Shown here: in pieces, positions 36,250-45,478 of the stretch | How positions within the stretch are numbered: the stretch's first letter is position 1 | How the letters are laid out: each line of letters starts with the position of its first letter | DNA from: Sphingomonas sp. Y38-1Y | GTDB lineage: Bacteria > Pseudomonadota > Alphaproteobacteria > Sphingomonadales > Sphingomonadaceae | DNA length: 64,000 bases | Reading direction: 5' to 3' | Assembly (NCBI RefSeq): GCF_032391395.1 | Contig: NZ_CP135916.1 | Span: 2,232,001-2,296,000 of the forward strand | The notes under the pieces: generated by a model | What the model saw: only the letters and a program-made list of their open reading frames with translations | What the model was told of the DNA's origin: nothing | Databases searched by the model: none | Translations under genes and position numbers: made by a program

Positions 36250-36657
36250 TCAACAGCCGCCCAGGCGCCGGGCCTCGATCTTGCTCTCGAACGGAAGGCC
36301 GTTTGCGAGCCCCTGCGTCTCGATCTGCAACAGCCGCGGCGTCTCCACCGACAGGGTCGTGCGGCCATGACCGGCACCCGAGCAGGTATAATGTACGGTC
36401 CCGGCATCCGCCTGATTGTCGATGACGAAGCGCGAGCATTGCGCGCTGCCATGATGAAGCTGGATCAGGATGCGCGGATCGCTGATGCAGACGGTCCGCT
36501 CGGTCTTGCTGTCGACTTCGCGCAGCTGCCAGCGACCCGGCTCGATCTGGCTCAGCACCTTGAGCACCGGCGCCTGTGCCGGGGCGGCTGTCGCCACACT
36601 CGCGCCCAAAGCCAGCACGCCGCCCAGCACGGCGCGCAAGCGACGATCGAAACCCAT
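36250..36657 (-). CDS. DUF3617-like exported protein
   Basis: Encodes 135 residues starting with a signal peptide (RAVLGGVLALGASVATAAPAQA). The mature part has PGRWQLREVDSKTERTVCIS, CSRFVIDN, VHYTCSGAGHGRTTLSVETP and a C-terminal GGC, with four cysteines that could form two disulfides. The fold pattern fits DUF3617, a periplasmic family common in sphingomonads and of unknown function. The ribosome-binding site GGGGAG precedes ATG 36657; a longer frame starts at 36678 but lacks one. Confidence 0.75.
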   Translation of the reverse strand: MGFDRRLRAVLGGVLALGASVATAAPAQAPVLKVLSQIEPGRWQLREVDSKTERTVCISDPRILIQLHHGSAQCSRFVIDNQADAGTVHYTCSGAGHGRTTLSVETPRLLQIETQGLANGLPFESKIEARRLGGC

Positions 36658-36762
36658 GACTCTACTCCCCGAGATCATCGGCTGCGTCGGCGACCCCCAA
36701 TTGGCCGACGCAACCGTTCAATAATCATCTGGGGAGCCGGCTGCCGAGTTGCAAGCGCTCGT

Positions 36763-37683
36763 TCAGCCTGCGCTCACTTCGGCAAGCGTGACCGGGAACT
36801 TCGTGGCGCAAAAGGCGCAGTCCACGGAGATGATCCCCGCCTCGTCCGCCATCTCCGCCCGCTCCGCTTCCGGGAACTTGGCGATCACCGAGCGGATGTA
36901 CTCGGGGTCGCAGCGGCACCCGCGGCTGAGCTCGACACCAACCAGCGTGCGCACCTCCCGCTCTTCGTTGAACAGGCGCCAGACGAGGTTCTCGAGCGAG
37001 ATCGCCGGATCGGCGAGCTCGTCCTGACCCATCGTCGCCGCCAGCGCCTCGACATGCTTCCATTCGGGCACGTCGTCGCGGACGTGCAGCCGCTCGCGGC
37101 CCTCCTCGCCCTCCGGCAGATACTGGAGGAACAGGCCGCCCGCGACCAGCTTGCCGTCCTCGTCCCGCCGGCTGCCCAGCGTGACCAGGCTCGGGATCTG
37201 CTCCGACTGCATGAAGTAGGTCTGCGCCGCCTGCGCCAGCGTGTCGCCGTCCAGCGGCACGATGCCCTGATAACGCTCGCCCGACGACGCCTGGTCGAAG
37301 GTCACCGCCAGATGCCCCTTGTTGAAGAGCGCATGAATCGACGGGTTCTTACCGAGCTGCGACAGGCGATGCGCGTCGAACTGGACATAGCCGCGGAGTC
37401 GCCCGCCCTGATAGTCGCAGACCATCAGGCTGACGATGCCGCGCTGCGTCTGCGCCTGAAGCGTGAGCTGTCCGCCGGCATCCTTGAGCGTCGATCCCAG
37501 GAGCGCGGTCAGCGTCAGCGCCTCCGCCAGCAACCGCTCGATCACCGGGGGATAGGCGTGCGCCGACAGGATCTCGTCCAGCACCGGCCCCAGCCGCGCG
37601 ACGCGCCCACGCGCATGCTGGTCGGGCAGCGTGAAGCCGATCGCACGATCGATGTCGGTGGGGGGAAGCGGCAGATGGGACAT
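36763..37683 (-). CDS. hslO: Redox-regulated chaperone Hsp33
   Basis: Holdase activated by oxidation and unfolding; releases zinc when its cysteines form disulfides. The 306 residues have the N-terminal core (IDRAIGFTLP, HAYPPVIERLLAEALTLTAL, QLTLQAQTQRG) and the C-terminal redox switch CRCDPEY plus CAFCATKF, four zinc-binding cysteines in the CXC/CXXC order. It lies downstream of argF on the same strand, an arrangement I recall from other alphaproteobacteria. ATG 37683 fits family starts; the upstream extension is repeat sequence. Confidence 0.94.
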   Translation of the reverse strand: MSHLPLPPTDIDRAIGFTLPDQHARGRVARLGPVLDEILSAHAYPPVIERLLAEALTLTALLGSTLKDAGGQLTLQAQTQRGIVSLMVCDYQGGRLRGYVQFDAHRLSQLGKNPSIHALFNKGHLAVTFDQASSGERYQGIVPLDGDTLAQAAQTYFMQSEQIPSLVTLGSRRDEDGKLVAGGLFLQYLPEGEEGRERLHVRDDVPEWKHVEALAATMGQDELADPAISLENLVWRLFNEEREVRTLVGVELSRGCRCDPEYIRSVIAKFPEAERAEMADEAGIISVDCAFCATKFPVTLAEVSAG

Positions 37684-37691
37684 GTCGATTA

Positions 37692-37782
37692 CCGTTCGGG
37701 CTGAGCGTGTCGAAGCCCCGTCCTGCCTTCTTCCCAGCCCGAGAAGAAAGGACAGCGCTTCGACAAGCTCAGCGCGAACGGG
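37692..37782. repeat. Family A palindromic repeat, upstream of hslO
   Basis: CCGTTCGGGCTGAGCGTGTC and GCTTCGACAAGCTCAG followed by CGCGAACGG form imperfect arms. It sits in the argF-hslO gap, just upstream of the hslO start codon. Confidence 0.8.
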
Positions 37783-37851
37783 TTGTGATGGCGAGTACCG
37801 TAGATAGGCGCGCGGCGCGGCTTCGCAACGGTCGACCGCGTAAGGAGAATA

Positions 37852-37941
37852 AGCGGGACCCCGGGTCGAGCCCGGGGTGACGGGAGTTGGGAGAGCTACC
37901 CTCCCCAATCTCGTCACCCCGGACCCGATCCGGGGTCCCGC
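37852..37941. repeat. Family B palindromic repeat, downstream of argF
   Basis: GCGGGACCCCGGGTCGAGCC with CGGGGTGACG faces CGTCACCCCGGACCCGATCC with GGGGTCCCGC. It ends 22 bases from the argF stop. Together with the 37692 copy it fills the 280-base gap between argF and hslO; nothing else is recognisable there. Confidence 0.85.
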
Positions 37942-37963
37942 TTCGTTCTCTACTACGGCAACC

Positions 37964-38881
37964 TCAGCCGATCTGGCCGAAGCACCAGCGCAGGATCGAC
38001 TTCTGGGCGTGCAGCCGGTTCTCGGCCTCGTCCCAGATCAGCGACTGCGGGCCGTCGATGACGTCCGCCGTCACTTCCTCGCCGCGGTGTGCGGGCAGGC
38101 AGTGGAGGAAGGCGGCGCCGGACTTGGCCCTGGCCATCAGCGCGGCGTCGACCTGGTACGGCATCATCGCGGCGAGCTTGGCGTCGGCATGGGCCTGACC
38201 CATCGAGATCCAGGTGTCGGTGACGACGATGTCGGCCCCTTCGACCGCTTCCGCCGGCGTCGCGACACAGGTCGCGCGCCCTTGCCCCAGCGCGAGCACC
38301 GCCTCGTCGGGCTGAAACCCCTGCGGACAGGCGGAAACGACGTCGAAGCCGAAGAGTCCGGCCGCCTCGACGATCGAGGCGAGCACGTTGTTGCCGTCCC
38401 CCAGCCACGCGACCTTGAGCCCCGGCAGCGAGCGGCCGGTGTCGAGAATCGTCAGCAGGTCCGCCATGATCTGGCACGGGTGCGATGCGTCGGTCAGGCC
38501 GTTGATGACGGGCACGGTCGCATGGGCTGCCATCTCCTCGACCTTGGCATGGTCGTCGGTGCGGATCATGATCCCGTCGACATAGCGCGACAGGACGCGC
38601 GCGGTGTCGGCGACCGTCTCGCCGCGGCCGAGCTGCATCGTCCCGGCATCCATGACCATCGCCTGCCCGCCGAGCTGGCGCATCGCCATGTCAAAGCTGA
38701 CGCGGGTGCGGGTCGAGTTCTTCTCGAAGATCATCGCCAGCACGTGTCCGGCGAGCGGCGCATCGGCATCGACGCGGCCTTTGGTCCAGCCGGTACGGGC
38801 GCGCTTGCGGTCGAGCGCGTCGGCCAGGATCGCGGCACATCCGTCGGCACCGGCATCGGACAGGTTCAGGAAATGGCGCAT
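37964..38881 (-). CDS. argF: Ornithine carbamoyltransferase
   Basis: Makes citrulline from ornithine and carbamoyl phosphate in arginine synthesis. The 305 residues include the carbamoyl-phosphate site [12 protein letters not shown] (about residues 48-59), [12 protein letters not shown], and the ornithine site with [13 protein letters not shown] near the C-terminus. It is downstream of argD on the same strand. The ribosome-binding site GGGGAGGA lies in the 3-prime arm of a perfect hairpin from the intergenic repeat, so translation may be dampened. ATG 38881 is the family start. Confidence 0.95.
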   Translation of the reverse strand: MRHFLNLSDAGADGCAAILADALDRKRARTGWTKGRVDADAPLAGHVLAMIFEKNSTRTRVSFDMAMRQLGGQAMVMDAGTMQLGRGETVADTARVLSRYVDGIMIRTDDHAKVEEMAAHATVPVINGLTDASHPCQIMADLLTILDTGRSLPGLKVAWLGDGNNVLASIVEAAGLFGFDVVSACPQGFQPDEAVLALGQGRATCVATPAEAVEGADIVVTDTWISMGQAHADAKLAAMMPYQVDAALMARAKSGAAFLHCLPAHRGEEVTADVIDGPQSLIWDEAENRLHAQKSILRWCFGQIG

Positions 38882-38887
38882 TTTAAA

Positions 38888-39014
38888 TCCTCCCCGCTCG
38901 CGGGGAGGGGGACCGCCGGAGGCGGTGGAGGGGGTCTGGCCCCGCACGCACCGCTTGCCGCTCTCCCCCTCCACCAGCCTACGGCTGGTCCCCCTCCCCG
39001 CGAGCGGGGAGGAT
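38888..39014. repeat. Family C compound inverted repeat between argD and argF
   Basis: TCCTCCCCGCTCGCGGGGAG at one end and CTCCCCGCGAGCGGGGAGGA at the other are each palindromic and also pair with each other. Inner arms read GGAGGGGG and CCCCCTCC. It fills the argD-argF gap; its argF-side hairpin (CCTCCCCGC-GA-GCGGGGAGG on the transcript) contains the argF ribosome-binding site. Confidence 0.85.
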
Positions 39015-39018
39015 CAGG

Positions 39019-40215
39019 TTATTCCTCGCTGACCGGCACGTAGCTGCGTGCGGCCTCGGACAGCTTCTCGATTGCCTCGGCAATGTGCGCTTCCTCGATC
39101 ACCAGCGGCGGGAGGATGCGGACGACGTTCTCGCCCGCCGCCACCGTCAATAGGCCGTGATGGTCGCGACAATGCGCGACGAAATCGCGGCTGACCGCCG
39201 GGTCCTTGAGCTTGAGCCCCAGCATCAGGCCGATCCCGCGAACGCCGTCGAACAGGTCGTCATGGTTGGGGATCATCTGTTCGAGCCCCTGGCGCAGGCG
39301 GTCGCCCTTGGCCTTCACCTCGTCGAGGAAACCGGGCTCGAGCATCACGTCGAGGATCGCCTGCCCCGCCGCCATCGCCAGCGGATTGCCGCCATAGGTG
39401 GAGCCGTGGGTGCCGAACACCATGCCCTTGGCCGCTTCCTCGGTCGCCAGGCACGCGCCGAGCGGGAAGCCGCCACCGATGCCCTTGGCGACCGCGGCAA
39501 TATCGGGCGTGATGCCGTAATTCTCGTGCGCCAGGAACTTGCCCGTGCGGCCATAGCCGGCCTGAACCTCGTCGAGGACGAGCAGCAAGCCATGCTCGTC
39601 ACAAGCCTTGCGCAGCCCCTGCATGAAGTCCTGGCTGGCGGGACGAATGCCGCCCTCGCCCTGGATCGGCTCGACCAGGAAGCCGGCGGTGTTGCCGTCG
39701 ATCAGCGCCAGCGCGCCTTCGAGATCGTTGAACGTCGCATAGGCGAAGCCCGGCAGCAGCGGCTCGAACCCGTCGCGCATCTTGGCCTGGTTGGTGGCCG
39801 AGATTGCGCCGAGCGTCCGCCCGTGGAACGCGGTGTCGAAGGTGATGAGCGTATGCCGCTCCGGATTGCCGCTCACATGGTGATAGCGGCGCGCGGTCTT
39901 GATCGCGCACTCGACAGCCTCGGCGCCCGAATTGGTGAAGAAAACCGTGTCGGCAAAGCTGTTGTCGACGATGCGCTGCGCCAGCGCCTCGCCCTGCGGG
40001 CTGCCATAGAGGTTGCTGACGTGCATCAGCGTCGCCGTCTGCTCCTGGATCGCCTTGGTCAGGTGCGGGTGGCCGTGGCCGAGTGCGTTGACGGCGATGC
40101 CGCTCGCGAAATCGAGATAGCGCTCGCCGCGCTCGCCAATCAGGTAGCAACCCTCGCCTCGCACCGGACGCACATCGCACCGCGGGTAGACGGGCATGAG
40201 CGCTGGGATCGACAT
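39019..40215 (-). CDS. argD: Acetylornithine aminotransferase
   Basis: PLP-dependent transamination of N-acetylglutamate semialdehyde in arginine synthesis, and possibly also of the succinyl-DAP intermediate for lysine. The 398 residues show FFTNSGAEAVECAIKTARRY, LVLDEVQAGYGRTGKFLAHE, the PLP lysine in AAVAKGIGGGFPLGA (about residue 243) and FGTHGSTYGGNPL. AGGAG seven bases before ATG 40215 supports the start. It forms an arginine operon with argF. Confidence 0.94.
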   Translation of the reverse strand: MSIPALMPVYPRCDVRPVRGEGCYLIGERGERYLDFASGIAVNALGHGHPHLTKAIQEQTATLMHVSNLYGSPQGEALAQRIVDNSFADTVFFTNSGAEAVECAIKTARRYHHVSGNPERHTLITFDTAFHGRTLGAISATNQAKMRDGFEPLLPGFAYATFNDLEGALALIDGNTAGFLVEPIQGEGGIRPASQDFMQGLRKACDEHGLLLVLDEVQAGYGRTGKFLAHENYGITPDIAAVAKGIGGGFPLGACLATEEAAKGMVFGTHGSTYGGNPLAMAAGQAILDVMLEPGFLDEVKAKGDRLRQGLEQMIPNHDDLFDGVRGIGLMLGLKLKDPAVSRDFVAHCRDHHGLLTVAAGENVVRILPPLVIEEAHIAEAIEKLSEAARSYVPVSEE

Positions 40216-40332
40216 GGGATCACTCCTGACGTGAGAAAGACCGGAACGCGAAAGGGCGACCGTTCGGCCGCCCTGCCGCTCGCTCTACGACCGGGGGTGG
40301 CCGGGGGTCAAGGCGGCGAAAGAAGAACTAGG

Positions 40333-40465
40333 GGGTTCACGCAAAGGCGCGAAGGCGCGAAGCGATTTTGGATCACACCGCGAAGCGGCTCGAACCCACC
40401 TGCATCAGAGAGCCGCTTCGCGGCAATTAGAAGCCTCTTCGAGCCTTTGCGCCTTTGCGTGAACC
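40333..40465. repeat. 133-base inverted repeat between argD and ABC permease
   Basis: The outer arms GGTTCACGCAAAGGCGCGAA and its inverse (22 of 23 bases match) enclose a second pair GAAGCGGCTCGAA and AGAGCCGCTTCGCGG. It is AT-richer than the other repeat families and occurs once here. It lies between the ABC permease stop and the argD start. Confidence 0.8.
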
Positions 40466-40475
40466 AGCCTTCTTC

Positions 40476-41312
40476 CTAGCTCTTGATCCGCCAACCACGC
40501 CTCAGCAGCGTGTAGCAGAGCACCGCCAGCGCCACGTCGACCGCCAGCAGCACCGCCCCGCCCACCAGCACGTTCGAATCCGCCCGCTCCAGGAACCCGA
40601 AGCGGAAGCCGGAGATGATGTAGAAGAACGGGTTGGCGTGACTGATCGCGCGGAAGGTGGGGCTAAGCGCGTCAACCGAGTAGAAGGTGCCCGACAGCAG
40701 CGACAGGGGCGCGATGACGAAGTTGGTCACCGCCGCGGCATGGTCGAACTTTTCCGCCCACATCGAGGTGACGACGCCGAACAGCGCCAGCATCGCCGAT
40801 CCGAACAGCCCGAACCACAGGATCGCGAGCGGATGCCGCGGCCACACGTCGACGCCCCACAACGCCATCGCCAGCCACACCGCCGCGCCCACGAACACCG
40901 CGCGCGTCACCGACGCGCCGACCAGCGCCGCGAGCAGTTCTCCGGTGGACAACGGTGGCATCAGGTAATCGACGATCGTGCCCTGGATCTTGCCGACGAG
41001 CAGCGAGAAGCTGGCGTTCGCGAACGCGTTCTGGAGCATGCCCATCACGATCAGCCCCGGCGCGATGAAGGTGGCGAAGGGCGTGCCCATCACCGTCCGC
41101 CCCGATCCGCCCAGCGCGACCGTAAAGATCACCAGGTAGAGGAGCGTCGTCACCGCCGGCGCCCAGATCGTCTGGAGCTGCACCTTGAAGAACCGGCGCA
41201 CCTCCTTCACATAGAGCGCCTTCAAGCCCCCCCAATTGACGCTCCGAATCACCGGCGCGCCGGGCGGGGGCAACATGTCGTCGGTGGGCAGGGGTTCGCT
41301 GGCCATGGCCAT
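40476..41312 (-). CDS. ABC-2 type transporter permease
   Basis: Encodes 278 residues with six predicted membrane helices, starting around residue 40 (WAPAVTTLLYLVIFTVALGG) and ending near residue 270. The ABC-2 family signature is visible: GLIVMGMLQNAFANASFSLL, the following cytoplasmic KIQGTIVDYLMPPLS, then LFGSAMLALFGVVTSMWAEK and LSGTFYSVDALSP. Members export lipids, polysaccharides or drugs. The ATPase gene is not next to it, so the substrate is unknown. Two in-frame ATGs (41312, 41306) are possible starts; neither has a strong ribosome-binding site. It is divergent from gcrA. Confidence 0.88.
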   Translation of the reverse strand: MAMASEPLPTDDMLPPPGAPVIRSVNWGGLKALYVKEVRRFFKVQLQTIWAPAVTTLLYLVIFTVALGGSGRTVMGTPFATFIAPGLIVMGMLQNAFANASFSLLVGKIQGTIVDYLMPPLSTGELLAALVGASVTRAVFVGAAVWLAMALWGVDVWPRHPLAILWFGLFGSAMLALFGVVTSMWAEKFDHAAAVTNFVIAPLSLLSGTFYSVDALSPTFRAISHANPFFYIISGFRFGFLERADSNVLVGGAVLLAVDVALAVLCYTLLRRGWRIKS

Positions 41313-41381
41313 GCGACTAGTCGGTGCGACCGGCGGTCGCAAGGCGACATGCACCGATCTGGATTTGGGAACGACATAGAG

Positions 41382-42062
41382 ATGAGCTGGACCGAGGAAC
41401 GCATCGACACGCTGACCCGGATGTGGGAATCGGGCAGCACCGCCAGCCAGATCGCCGAGGAGTTGGGCGGGATTAGCCGCAACGCGGTGATCGGCAAGGC
41501 ACACCGCCTGGGCCTCAAGCCGCGCCCCTCGCCCGTCAAGTCGAACGCCGATGTCGAGGCGGCGCCCGCCCCGGTCGCCGAGGCGCCGAAGCCCGAACCC
41601 GTCGCCGCGCCCAAGCCGCAGCCCGCGCCGCCGCCGCCCGCCCCCGCGCCTCAGGCCGAAGCGGACGAGGATGACGACATGTTCGACGATGAGCCCGCCG
41701 CCGCCACGCCGGCACCGCGGCCGCAGACGGAGCTCCGCTCGGTCGGGCCGGGCGGCTTCGTCCGCCAGAACCCCGGCGAACAGGCGCCGCCGAGCACGCC
41801 CGCCCCGCCCCGCCGCCTGGTGCCCGCGCGTCCGTCCGACGCGATCGCGGGCAAGACCAGCCTGCTGGAGCTGAGCGACAAGGTGTGCAAGTGGCCGATC
41901 GGCCATCCGGGCGAGCCCGACTTCCACTTCTGCGGCGATAAGGTGAACCCCGGGTTCCCCTATTGCGTCGACCATTGCGGCCACGCCTATCAGGCACAGC
42001 TTCCGCGCCGCGATCGCCGTCCCCCGCCGCCGCTCCCTTATGGCGGTCCGCGCGTTCGCTAA
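41382..42062 (+). CDS. gcrA: Cell-cycle regulator GcrA
   Basis: Alphaproteobacterial regulator that binds sigma70-RNA polymerase and promoters methylated by CcrM at GANTC. The 226 residues start with the DNA-binding helix-turn-helix (SWTEERIDTLTRMWESG, then QIAEELGGISRNAVIGKAHRLGL, residues 2-46). A long proline- and alanine-rich linker follows. The conserved C-terminal RNA-polymerase-binding domain begins CKWPIGHPGEPDFHFCG and ends PYCVDHCGHAYQ. The linker is longer than in Caulobacter. It is divergent from the ABC permease. Confidence 0.95.
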   Translation: MSWTEERIDTLTRMWESGSTASQIAEELGGISRNAVIGKAHRLGLKPRPSPVKSNADVEAAPAPVAEAPKPEPVAAPKPQPAPPPPAPAPQAEADEDDDMFDDEPAAATPAPRPQTELRSVGPGGFVRQNPGEQAPPSTPAPPRRLVPARPSDAIAGKTSLLELSDKVCKWPIGHPGEPDFHFCGDKVNPGFPYCVDHCGHAYQAQLPRRDRRPPPPLPYGGPRVR

Positions 42063-42078
42063 CGGTCCGCTTGCGGCA

Positions 42079-42210
42079 CGTGCTTCGACAAGCTCAGCAC
42101 GAACGGTGGGGTGACGAAACGCCTCCAGACCGTTCGTCCTGAGCCTGTCGAAGGCGTGTTCCAAGCGCTACGTCCGACGCACGTCCTTCGACAGGCTCAG
42201 GACGAACGGC
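42079..42210. repeat. Family A repeat, one half copy plus one full copy
   Basis: A half element CACGTGCTTCGACAAGCTCAG followed by CACGAACGG (42078-42106) is followed by a complete inverted pair CCGTTCGTCCTGAGCCTGTC and CCTTCGACAGGCTCAGGACG (42130-42209). It occupies most of the 203-base gap between gcrA and the helicase; nothing else is recognisable there. Confidence 0.85.
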
Positions 42211-42265
42211 TGTTTTGCGGTAAGCCCTTGCGTCCCGCGCTGCCCGGCCCGATGATGACCGCATC

Positions 42266-44788
42266 ATGACGCAGTTCGCGCGTAGCCCGGTCACCGCCGT
42301 CCTGGGGCCGACCAACACGGGCAAGACCCACCTCGCCGTCGAGCGGATGATGGGTCACGCGAGCGGCATCATGGGATTTCCGCTCCGCCTGCTCGCACGC
42401 GAGGTCTATGACCGCGTCGTCAAGGTGAAGGGCGAGCATCAGGTCGCGCTCGTCACCGGTGAGGAGCGGATCGTCCCGCCCCAGGCGCGCTGGTTCCTCT
42501 GCACCGTCGAGTCGATGCCTTTGCTCACCGACGCCAGGGCCAAGGCACCCGGCGCGCTGGAGCGCGAGGCGGCGTTCGTCGGGATCGACGAGGCGCAGCT
42601 CGGCGCCGATCCCGAACGCGGGCACGTCTTCACCGACCGGCTGCTCCACGCACGCGGATACGCCGAGACGATGATCCTCGGCTCCAACTCGCTGCGGCCG
42701 ATGCTGGCGGGGCTGGTGCCTGATGCCGAGGTTATCGGGCGGCCGCGCTTCTCGACGCTCAGCTATGCCGGCGCGCGCAAGCTTTCGCGGCTGCCCAAGC
42801 GGTCGGCGATCGTCGCCTTCTCGGCGGAGGAGGTCTATGCCGTGGCCGAGGCGATCCGACGGATGCGCGGCGGCGCGGCGGTCGTCATGGGCGCGCTCAG
42901 CCCACGCACCCGCAACGCTCAGGTCGCGATGTTCCAGGCGGGCGAGGTCGACTATCTCGTCGCCACCGACGCGATCGGCATGGGCCTCAACATGGACGTG
43001 GCGCATGTCGCGTTCGCCGGCCTTCACAAGTTCGACGGCCATCGCCGCCGGCGGCTGACCGTCGCCGAGATGGCGCAGATCGCGGGCCGCGCCGGCCGGC
43101 ATCAGCGCGACGGCACGTTCGGTGCGCTGGTCGACGAGGGCCCCGGCGCCTTCACGCCGGAGGAAGTGCTGGCGATCGAGGGGCACAAGGTCCCGCCACT
43201 CAGCCATCTTTACTGGCGCGAGGGCACGCCCGATTTCGCCTCGATCGAGGCGCTGGTGGCCAGCCTCGAGCGGCGGCCCAGCCACGAGCTGCTGCGCGCC
43301 GCGCCCGAAGCGGTTGATTTGGCCGTGCTGAAGAAACTGGTCGAGGAGGATTGGGTGCGCCAGCGCGCGCGCCATCCGATGATCGTCCGGCGGCTGTGGG
43401 CGGCATGCGGCCTGCCCGATTTCCGCAAGCTCGGCGTCGATCCGCATGCGCGGTTCGTCGGGCGCGTGTTCAAGCATCTGTCGGAGGGGCGCGGGCACCT
43501 TCCGCACCAATGGTTCGCCGACGAGATCGCGCGGCTCGATCGGCTGGACGGCGATGTCGAGACGCTGGCGGGCCGGATCGCCGCCGCGCGAAGCTGGGCG
43601 TACATCGCGCATCGCAGCGACTGGCTGGAAGATCCGGCGCATTGGGCGGGCCGCACGCGCGAGCTGGAGGAGCGCCTGTCCGACGCGCTCCACGCCAGCC
43701 TGACGCAGCGCTTCGTCGACAAGCGCACGACCGTGCTCCTTCGCCAGATCGGCGCCGGCGCGGGGCATCTCCCCGTCGTCATCGGCGATCAGGGCGAGGT
43801 GATGGTCGAGGAGCATGAGCTCGGCCGAATCGACGGCTTCCGCTTCCGCGTCGCGCCCGAAGCGCGGGCGGCGGACAAGCGCCTGCTCCTGTCCGCGGCC
43901 GAGAAGCGGCTGGCCGGCGAGTTCGCGCGGCGCGGTACCGCGCTGGTCGATGCGGAGGATGCGGCGCTGTCGCTGGGCGAAGGCGCCACCATACGCTGGG
44001 GCGACCATGTCGTCGCGCGGCTGGTACCGGGGCCGGTGCTGACGCGGCCGCAAGTGGTGCTCGACCGCGCGCTCGACTGCCTGGATCTTGCCCTCCGCGA
44101 CAAGGTGCGGGCGCGGGTGGAACGCTGGATCGAGGGGCAGGTCGCGCGGCACGTGCCCGCGCTCGTCGCGCTCGACCGCGCGTCGCGCGATCCGGCGGCG
44201 CCGGGGCCGCTGCGCGCGTTCGTCGCCGCGCTTTCCGATGCGGGCGGGCTTGCGCCGCGGGAGGCGCTCGCCGCCTCGATCGACCTGCTCGATCCGGGGC
44301 TGCGGCGCTGGTTGCGGCGTGCCGGGATCGTGCTCGGCACCCTCGACGTCTTCGATCCGCGACTGCTCAAGCCCGAGCCGACGCGCTGGCGCGATGCGCT
44401 CGCCGCCGCGCGGGGCAGGAATCCGGCCGAGCCTGCGCCGCCGGGCGCGACGGTGCTCCCCCGCCCCGCGCCCGGCTTTCGCCGCGTCGGCGGGCAGTTC
44501 GTTCGCGTCGACCTGGTCGAGCGGATCGCCCGCGCGGCGCACGACGCGCGGGAGGGGCGCAAGCCCTTCGTCCCCGACCCTGCGCTGGCGACCTCGATCG
44601 GGCTGTCGCCGGAAACCTTTGCGCGCTTGATGGCGATGCTGGGCTTTCGCCACGGCACGCGCGGCGACGAGCCGCCCGCCTGGACCTGGCGCGGCCGGCC
44701 GCGACGGCGGGAGGCGGCGCCCGTGGCTGCGCCGCGCCCGGGCAACGCGTTCGGCGCACTGGCCGAGCTGGACTTCGGCCGTGGCTGA
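42266..44788 (+). CDS. Suv3-like SF2 RNA helicase
   Basis: Encodes 840 residues of the SUPV3L1/Suv3 family. Walker A GPTNTGKTHLAVERM (about residues 13-20 for the loop), the motif II VGIDEAQLGADPERGHVFT, ILGSNSLRPM, then the second RecA domain with DYLVATDAIGMGLNMDVAHV and EMAQIAGRAGRHQRDGTFG are diagnostic. The C-terminal half is helical with a conserved alphaproteobacterial extension. Mitochondrial Suv3 works with PNPase in RNA decay; a bacterial role in RNA metabolism is an inference. The next gene starts eight bases before its stop. Confidence 0.9.
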   Translation: MTQFARSPVTAVLGPTNTGKTHLAVERMMGHASGIMGFPLRLLAREVYDRVVKVKGEHQVALVTGEERIVPPQARWFLCTVESMPLLTDARAKAPGALEREAAFVGIDEAQLGADPERGHVFTDRLLHARGYAETMILGSNSLRPMLAGLVPDAEVIGRPRFSTLSYAGARKLSRLPKRSAIVAFSAEEVYAVAEAIRRMRGGAAVVMGALSPRTRNAQVAMFQAGEVDYLVATDAIGMGLNMDVAHVAFAGLHKFDGHRRRRLTVAEMAQIAGRAGRHQRDGTFGALVDEGPGAFTPEEVLAIEGHKVPPLSHLYWREGTPDFASIEALVASLERRPSHELLRAAPEAVDLAVLKKLVEEDWVRQRARHPMIVRRLWAACGLPDFRKLGVDPHARFVGRVFKHLSEGRGHLPHQWFADEIARLDRLDGDVETLAGRIAAARSWAYIAHRSDWLEDPAHWAGRTRELEERLSDALHASLTQRFVDKRTTVLLRQIGAGAGHLPVVIGDQGEVMVEEHELGRIDGFRFRVAPEARAADKRLLLSAAEKRLAGEFARRGTALVDAEDAALSLGEGATIRWGDHVVARLVPGPVLTRPQVVLDRALDCLDLALRDKVRARVERWIEGQVARHVPALVALDRASRDPAAPGPLRAFVAALSDAGGLAPREALAASIDLLDPGLRRWLRRAGIVLGTLDVFDPRLLKPEPTRWRDALAAARGRNPAEPAPPGATVLPRPAPGFRRVGGQFVRVDLVERIARAAHDAREGRKPFVPDPALATSIGLSPETFARLMAMLGFRHGTRGDEPPAWTWRGRPRRREAAPVAAPRPGNAFGALAELDFGRG

Positions 44789-45083
44789 CGGCCAGCGCCT
44801 CGACCTGTTCCTGTGGTACACGCGTTTTGCCAAGACACGGAGCGCCGCACAGGCGATCGCGGAGGCAGGCACGCTGCGGCTCGACGGGCGGCGGATCGAT
44901 CGTGCGCATGCGTGCGTGCGGGTGGGGTCGATCCTCGCCTTTCCGTGCCACGGCCGCGTGCGCGTGATCCGCGTCGAAGCGCTGCCGAACCGCCGCGGAC
45001 CCGCGCCCGAAGCACAGGCCTGTTACGCGGACCTGGACCCGGGCGCCGCCAAGGGCGTTGACGCACCAAGCGCCGCCGCATAG
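44781..45083 (+). CDS. S4-domain RNA-binding protein (HslR-like)
   Basis: Encodes 100 residues with one S4 fold: [21 protein letters not shown] and [21 protein letters not shown] (residues 6-52), then a basic tail. The resemblance is to E. coli Hsp15/HslR, which binds free 50S subunits carrying nascent chains. The start is a GTG at 44781 that overlaps the helicase gene by eight bases. With the helicase and fdxA it forms an operon also seen in other alphaproteobacteria. Confidence 0.87.
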   Translation: MADGQRLDLFLWYTRFAKTRSAAQAIAEAGTLRLDGRRIDRAHACVRVGSILAFPCHGRVRVIRVEALPNRRGPAPEAQACYADLDPGAAKGVDAPSAAA

Positions 45084-45120
45084 GCGGGGCCCGCGATTTC
45101 CGACTGGAGCTGACCCGACA

Positions 45121-45462
45121 ATGACCTACGTCGTCACCGACGCCTGCATCCGCTGCAAGTACATGGATTGCGTCGAGGTCTGTCCGGTCGACTGCTTCTA
45201 TGAGGGCGAGAACATGCTCGTCATCAACCCCAGCGAGTGCATCGACTGCGGCGTGTGCGAGCCCGAATGCCCGGCCGAGGCGATCCTGCCTGATACCGAG
45301 AGCGGGCTGGAGAAGTGGCTGGAGCTCAACAACACCTTCTCCGCCCAATGGCCCAACGTCACGCGCAACGCGCAGCAGACGCCGCCCGACGCCGACGAGT
45401 TCAAGGGCGTCGAGGGCAAGTACGACAAGTATTTCTCGCCGGAGCCCGGCGCGGGGGATTGA
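45121..45462 (+). CDS. fdxA: 7Fe ferredoxin FdxA
   Basis: Small electron carrier with one [3Fe-4S] and one [4Fe-4S] cluster. The 113 residues start with [22 protein letters not shown] (cysteines at 9, 12, 17, 21) and the second motif [12 protein letters not shown] (40-50). A C-terminal extension with FSAQWPNVT follows, exactly the FdxA layout. It begins 37 bases behind the S4 gene and is followed by a terminator. In many alphaproteobacteria a carD gene comes next; here it does not. Confidence 0.94.
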   Translation: MTYVVTDACIRCKYMDCVEVCPVDCFYEGENMLVINPSECIDCGVCEPECPAEAILPDTESGLEKWLELNNTFSAQWPNVTRNAQQTPPDADEFKGVEGKYDKYFSPEPGAGD

Positions 45463-45478
45463 GGTTTTCCCGCAATTG

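Noticed and set aside
42197..44872. 891-codon minus-strand open frame
   Set aside because: Antisense to the Suv3-like helicase, arginine/alanine-rich, with no domain; a codon-bias artefact.
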